From Talinum fruticosum (lineage: Eukaryota; Streptophyta; Magnoliopsida; Caryophyllales; Talinaceae), in NCBI GenBank assembly GCA_021018815.1, contig JAITYX010000002.1, forward strand, positions 10,881,001 to 10,945,000: a stretch of DNA of 64,000 bases. The letters run 5' to 3'. Made by a program: the position numbers and the translations under genes. The notes under the pieces were generated by a model, which saw only the letters and a program-made list of their open reading frames with translations, did not search any database and had not been told where the DNA came from. Below are positions 59,101 through 64,000 of this stretch, one piece after another (the first letter of the stretch is position 1; each line of letters begins with the position of its first letter).

Positions 59101-60983
59101 TGGGTATCTACATCGAGATGGAAATATCATTATCGATGAGGTCATTATTAAGGGGGCTAGAGTTCCACAAAGAAACGACTCTATTATCCCATTTGCTTGT
59201 TCACAATTTTGGCATTACTACAACAACATCATTTATATTAATCATAAAAGGCAACAATAATAATTTCGAAACCATTTTAATTATTTTTTTTATTTAGGAA
59301 AATAAGTAAAATTTGCTAACCATGACAAAAATGAAAAGGAATAAAATAAAATTGATAGATTATAAATAGAGCTAATTAGATGAGAATATTAGCCGGAAAA
59401 AATATCCGGAGTGGAAGGAATGCACGTAGAAGAGGATAAAACCACATGACATTGATCATCAATCATCAATTATGCATCATTCATTGGACTCCATTTTTAA
59501 TTTCTTTTTCTTTTTCAGATGCTCTATTCTCCCCTTCCCTTTTTTTTTTTTTTTTTTATATGTGGCTTTGCATTTTTATTAATGTTATTACACGTTTTTT
59601 TTTGTGAATTTTTGCATGCATGCAAGGGGGAATGTAGGCCACAAAAGTCTCCGTACGTTCGAAAACTTGCATGCCACTTTGAGATGATACGATGATGATC
59701 ATGAGCCCCGCGCCCCCCTCTCGAGGCCTGAAGTTCATATTTTTTGGCAGGTTTTCTGTCCAAAACGCGTTATTTTATCGAGCATTATATGCATGTTGAA
59801 TTTATGGATCGACCATCCTAATATATAATTAACTGTCCAGATATACAAGTAATAATATATTACTTATTACCATAGCCAACTCCTTTATATCTCTACACTC
59901 ACATGTAACTTATGAACTGTTACAATGTTTTTATCAAGCATCACTATCGAGAAGGAAATAGGACGGCGGACTCGCTAGCAAGACTGGTTTGACCATCACC
60001 CAATCTTTATGTTAGGATTCTCTTCCTTCTTCTCCCCTTTCCTCGCCATTCTTATGGAGGACAATTTGGGTAGAACCCTCGAGAGAAGGGCCACTTAAAA
60101 ATTGTTGTATTTACCCTTTTTTTTTAACTCCTTTACATCTCCGTTTTGAAAATACTTGAGATTGAGTTTTGAGTATATATAATAATAATCATACATACAT
60201 CAAGTATAGTAAAAATGTATCAGAGTCTCAATTTAAATTCATTTGAATGGTTTTGATAAATTATATGTAGATTAAGAATATATATTGAAAATTTCATCGT
60301 CATTGATTAAATTTACTCTTAATTTAGTACTGGTGGATTTTTTTTTTTTTTTATCAGATTGGTTATTAATGCGGGAGATTTTATTAATTAATTTAAAATC
60401 CATACTCACTGAGCCACAAACTAATAATAAGAAAATGGATTATAAAAAACAAAATAAAATGGAGATGGAGAGTGTCTATGTACTTTGATAACCTCCCAAA
60501 AAAAGAAAAATCATAGGATTTTTTGTTTGAATCCAAACGATAAAACCTTTCTGAGTTTTAAGGAGTAAATTATGGGTATCTATGTTTGGACATTATTATT
60601 AATGATATGTTTTTGTCCAAAAAGAGTGTTACACTTGTTATTGTGGATAAATTAGTTTTAGTTAGATTCAAGTAATAATGAAAGAAGAAAATAGTGACAA
60701 TACAAATGATATACTATTCTATTATATGTGTGTAGCTATCTACAGTACTATGAATGAAGAGGATTATTGCATGCAAATATGCAATCATTTAGTACATTCA
60801 TTCATGCGTAAAAATAACCCCTTCACGGGGACTTCACGTGCCCCGGGCCCTATGCTATCTCACCGGAAATTCTCTACCCATGCCACGGGTTTCATATCTC
60901 AATCCACGGCACGGGATCAGCCACCTGGATTCATTATGTCCACGTGCTTCATTAATTCATATATCATACTCCTAATTGCGTTT
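59101..60983. other. AT-rich spacer, no gene
   Basis: Nothing recognisable as a gene. There are poly-T tracts near 59540-59558 and 60338-60352, a GC-richer patch near 59690-59730, and short ORFs with no domain. A GC-richer patch near 60820-60930 (CCCCGGGCCC) may be a relic of unknown origin. Confidence 0.4.
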
Positions 60984-61055
60984 AACGCCCTTCTCTATTT
61001 AGTTTTAATTTACAACTAAATTTATAATTATCTTACAACTAAATAAACAAGACCT
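60984..61055. mobile_element. Small MITE (family copy 3)
   Basis: The sequence starts AACGCCCTTCTCTATTTAG and ends CAACTAAATAAACAAGACC, whose complement (GGTCTTGTTTATTTAGTTG) mirrors the start. The interior TTTATAATTATCTTACAA resembles the interior of the elements at 8392-8504 and 30777-30876. Confidence 0.45.
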
Positions 61056-63268
61056 ACATAGATTACAAGTCCACGCCCTATATTTCATGAGATCAGTAGT
61101 ATATTGCACTACTTAATTACCACTTGTAGCTAAATCTTACATATCGTCGTCTACCGCTCCTTATTACCATTTGTTTACACAACTTTTACATATACATACT
61201 TACGCTTATCGTCTAATAATCTTGTAACTTTTTATCACTCTTTACAATTAATGAGTACTTTTTATATCGATACGACAAAGATGGACAGCGTTGTTAAAAA
61301 CAAAGTGCACTCGTTTTAGTTACGTGCTAAAGAAAAAAAGACAATATTAAAGAGTCGATGATGGACCAACCGTCCAAAAATTGATGATATAAAGATATCA
61401 TAATTATAATGTGCTGGCGGTGACCGTAACACAGCAATTAGGGCATAGTAGTCTTTACCTCTCCTTTTCTTGATTCTACCTTTGTCTCTCCACTTTAATC
61501 TCATTAAATATCTAAATATCGATGTGTTATTCTTGTCGCTCTCATAATCTTCACTCTCGTACTGATTGAATTTTCTAACAAATTAATAAATTAATTGAAG
61601 ATCATATGCACACCATTTAACAATAATAAATACATCGTACTTTAACAATTATATTCATATCGTTTTAAGTAACTCTTTTTGTTTTACAATAACATCTATT
61701 ATTTTAAAATCTCAATGATATATTAATCATTATTTTACCAATTTCGTCTTTGTTGATTTTTTTCATTAATTTTCTTAATTTTCAATAAAATCTTAGGACA
61801 ATTTGGTCCCAATTTGGTTGGGAAAAATTAGAATGAAATTTAACAGCTGATTGAAACTTGATTATTAAATTCTCTTTTAAACAAGGGAATTTTAAATCCT
61901 CCATTTAGGAGGGTATTAATTCTCAATCCTCCAGGAATCATTTTTTAATTATTAAAAAAATTAATCTAATATTGATTATTTTCACAATTTCGTATTTATT
62001 TACATTATGAATTCGGTGAATATGTAAAAATTAAAATACTGCGAAAGTGCTCAAATTTTTAAAAAAGATTAGCTAAGTCAATTGTTTTATCATAAAGTTG
62101 AATATATATTATAAGAAATTAAAATCAAAATAGTTTTTAAATAAAATTCATTTAAATTAATGACAAGTATCAAAAATAGTTTTAAATAAAATCAAGTTTG
62201 ATTCTATTCTATAACTTGCAACCAAACAATAAAGATTGAAACTTGATTTCATTCCGGTTGCCTACCAAACATATGAATTTAATACTCAAATTCCATACCT
62301 AACCCCGGGTATCATTATTTCATTTCATTCCATTTTACTTCTTTATACCAAACATAACCTTAGTCTTTTAGCATACAAATTTTATCATGAATTTTTTTCG
62401 TTAATTTTCCTCAAAATCCAAAAAACGACAACCATTTTGAAATAACTAATTACTAAATATGTAAAATATTACCATATAAATCTACAATTTAATTAAATAA
62501 TGTAAGGTCGTAGATAACTATATATGTTAGTAACTATCAAATGCGTCTCAAAACATTTCAATCAGTAAAATGTTTTCTAATTCTTTTTTTTTTTTTTGTG
62601 AATCTTCTAAAATCAGTCACAAAGTAAGGTCACCTATATTTAAATATTTTCAAAACTTGTAAAAAAAAAAAAAGTTTATATTGAAAGAAGTTGTAGTTAT
62701 TGTAACAAAATTATACACATATTTTTATTTTTTTTAAGAAAGATGGACGGCACATTAAATTGTATTTTACATCCATCATTGATGCTTCAACCGAATAATG
62801 TGGTCAAGTTTGGTGTTGCGATTTGGAACTCTATTTAAGTGAGAGATGAAACCCTACGTTATTCAAGATAAGCATCAATTTCATAACAATATGTACGAAA
62901 ATGCACGGTAGTGCTTTTGCTCAAGTAATATTGAATTTTAATATCTCGAACTTTAAATCATCTTGTGCATAATATCTTAAATTATTAGTTGATATTTAAT
63001 ATTCTCATATTTAATCCTAATATTTTTAAATATCTTATACTTTGAAAAATTGACTTTAATTATCTCAATTTCGGGACACTACTCGACATACTAATTTTTA
63101 AAAGCATGAGATATTAAAAACTATTAGTGTTAAAGGCATGGGTGTTACGGGCCAATTAATAGTTCGGGATATAATAAGCAACAAGACTCAAAGGTCGAAA
63201 TATTAAAATTCAATAATCCTTTGATAAAAACAAAAGGCTTCAATTAATTTAAGTCGAATACAAATATA
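61056..63268. other. AT-rich spacer, no gene
   Basis: No gene or RNA is recognisable. Words like TTTGGTTGGG near 61820 and CCAAACATAACC near 62348 may mark the two ends of another decayed MITE of about 550 bp, but the ends match too poorly to call. Several poly-A/T tracts are present. Confidence 0.4.
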
Positions 63269-63523
63269 CTCCCTCCGTTTTACAATAGTCGTACTTTAAT
63301 TGACTTTTTCGTTTCATAACTATCATTTTACAATCTTAATAATTAATTTACCAAGTCTATCATCATTACTTACTTTTTTTCCTCTCCTTTTTCATTAACT
63401 TTCCTCAGTTCCAATTAAACATATGACAATTTAGTCCTTTAACACAAAATTTTGTCATGAATTTCGTATTTCTTTTATATTTTTTACAACTTAAAAACGA
63501 CAAGTATTGCGAAATCGAGGGAG
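63269..63523. mobile_element. Stowaway-like MITE
   Basis: The element starts CTCCCTCCGTTTTACAATAG and the complement of its end reads CTCCCTCGATTTCGCAATAC, the classic Stowaway/Mariner terminal motif. It is flanked by TA on both sides (63267-63268 and 63524-63525), the expected target duplication. It is 255 bases long, AT-rich and non-coding. Confidence 0.85.
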
Positions 63524-63525
63524 TA

Positions 63526-64000
63526 TAAAAAATCACTATCATGAGAGTTAATATGAAAATAAAATGGTTGCAATGAATTTAGACATGAGAAATACACGTG
63601 AAATAGGGTTAATGTTTGAGAGATACTATTAATGAATGTGTAGAATTTGCCACAAATAAGCAGCAAATGTTAAATTATCATAAGACCAATTGATGTCTAT
63701 TATTGTATAGAGAGTTAAGCATGTTTTGGCATATATGTAACACTCTTTTACGATAGTATATATATTATGCAGAAAAAATTGCTAGAAAAAATATTATAAA
63801 AAATTAAGCTTGCTTCATATATTAATGCATAAGAAGAGAGAAGAAATAAAAACTATAATGTATTATATTGATTGTTTGAAGCACTTTTTTATAAATGTCA
63901 TACTTTGTCTTCTATATGCATTTGTTTAAATGTAAAATATTTAAAAAATTTACACCGATAAAAGATTATAAGATGGTATAAGTATTATCTCAACTCTAAA
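63526..64000. other. AT-rich right end of the window
   Basis: I see no gene, RNA or repeat here. The sequence is AT-rich with short poly-A runs. Confidence 0.5.

Noticed and set aside
61820..62370. A further MITE bounded by TTTGGTTGGG and CCAAACATAACC
   Set aside because: Terminal similarity is too weak and no target duplication could be placed in the AT-rich background.
1..64000. CRISPR array, operon, bacterial system or a novel multi-gene defence system
   Set aside because: The window is plant nuclear DNA with spliced, separately promoted genes of known families. No regularly spaced repeats or co-directional compact gene cluster was seen.

Overview
The window is nuclear DNA of a flowering plant, most likely a eudicot; I cannot name the species. 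The evidence is compact GT-AG exons in long AT-rich introns, CT/GA-rich 5' leaders, plant-type orthologues throughout and plant transposon families (hAT, LINE, Stowaway).

Seven protein-coding genes can be built. In order: an MLN51/CASC3 (Barentsz) exon-junction protein (+, 2598-9064); an intronless BSD-domain protein (-, 11605-13038); a KMD-type F-box/kelch protein (-, 14584-15673); centromere protein C (-, 17213-22916, 11 exons); plant XRCC1 with one BRCT domain (+, 25640-30316, 7 exons); NAA15, the NatA auxiliary subunit (+, 31579-46175, 26 exons); and a four-helix membrane RING-H2 protein (+, 49269-52711, 4 exons). They do not form a pathway. From memory, KMD, XRCC1, NAA15 and the RING gene follow one another on one Arabidopsis chromosome 1 segment, and CENP-C sits beside another KMD gene on its duplicated partner, so this looks like a less fractionated version of a conserved block.

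From about 52.7 kb to the end there are no genes. A 3.8 kb hAT element with an imperfect 8-bp target duplication (54291-58125) carries a decayed BED-finger transposase and a nested LTR-like fragment. After it come a duplicated AT-rich unit with an ATT microsatellite, a small MITE and a Stowaway-like MITE. Other repeats lie in introns and spacers: a LINE 3' fragment in NAA15 intron 5, a tandem duplication in NAA15 intron 12, three copies of one small MITE family, and a TIR-flanked element with a GC-richer core between CENP-C and XRCC1.

The most striking pattern concerns the sequence itself. Six genes other than the intact BSD gene carry reading-frame breaks (five of them clear), and nearly every break is cured by one extra base in a run of four or five identical bases. 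The simplest explanation is uncorrected homopolymer under-calling in a long-read assembly, not pseudogenes. I found no CRISPR array, operon, convincing tRNA or rRNA, and no undescribed gene system.
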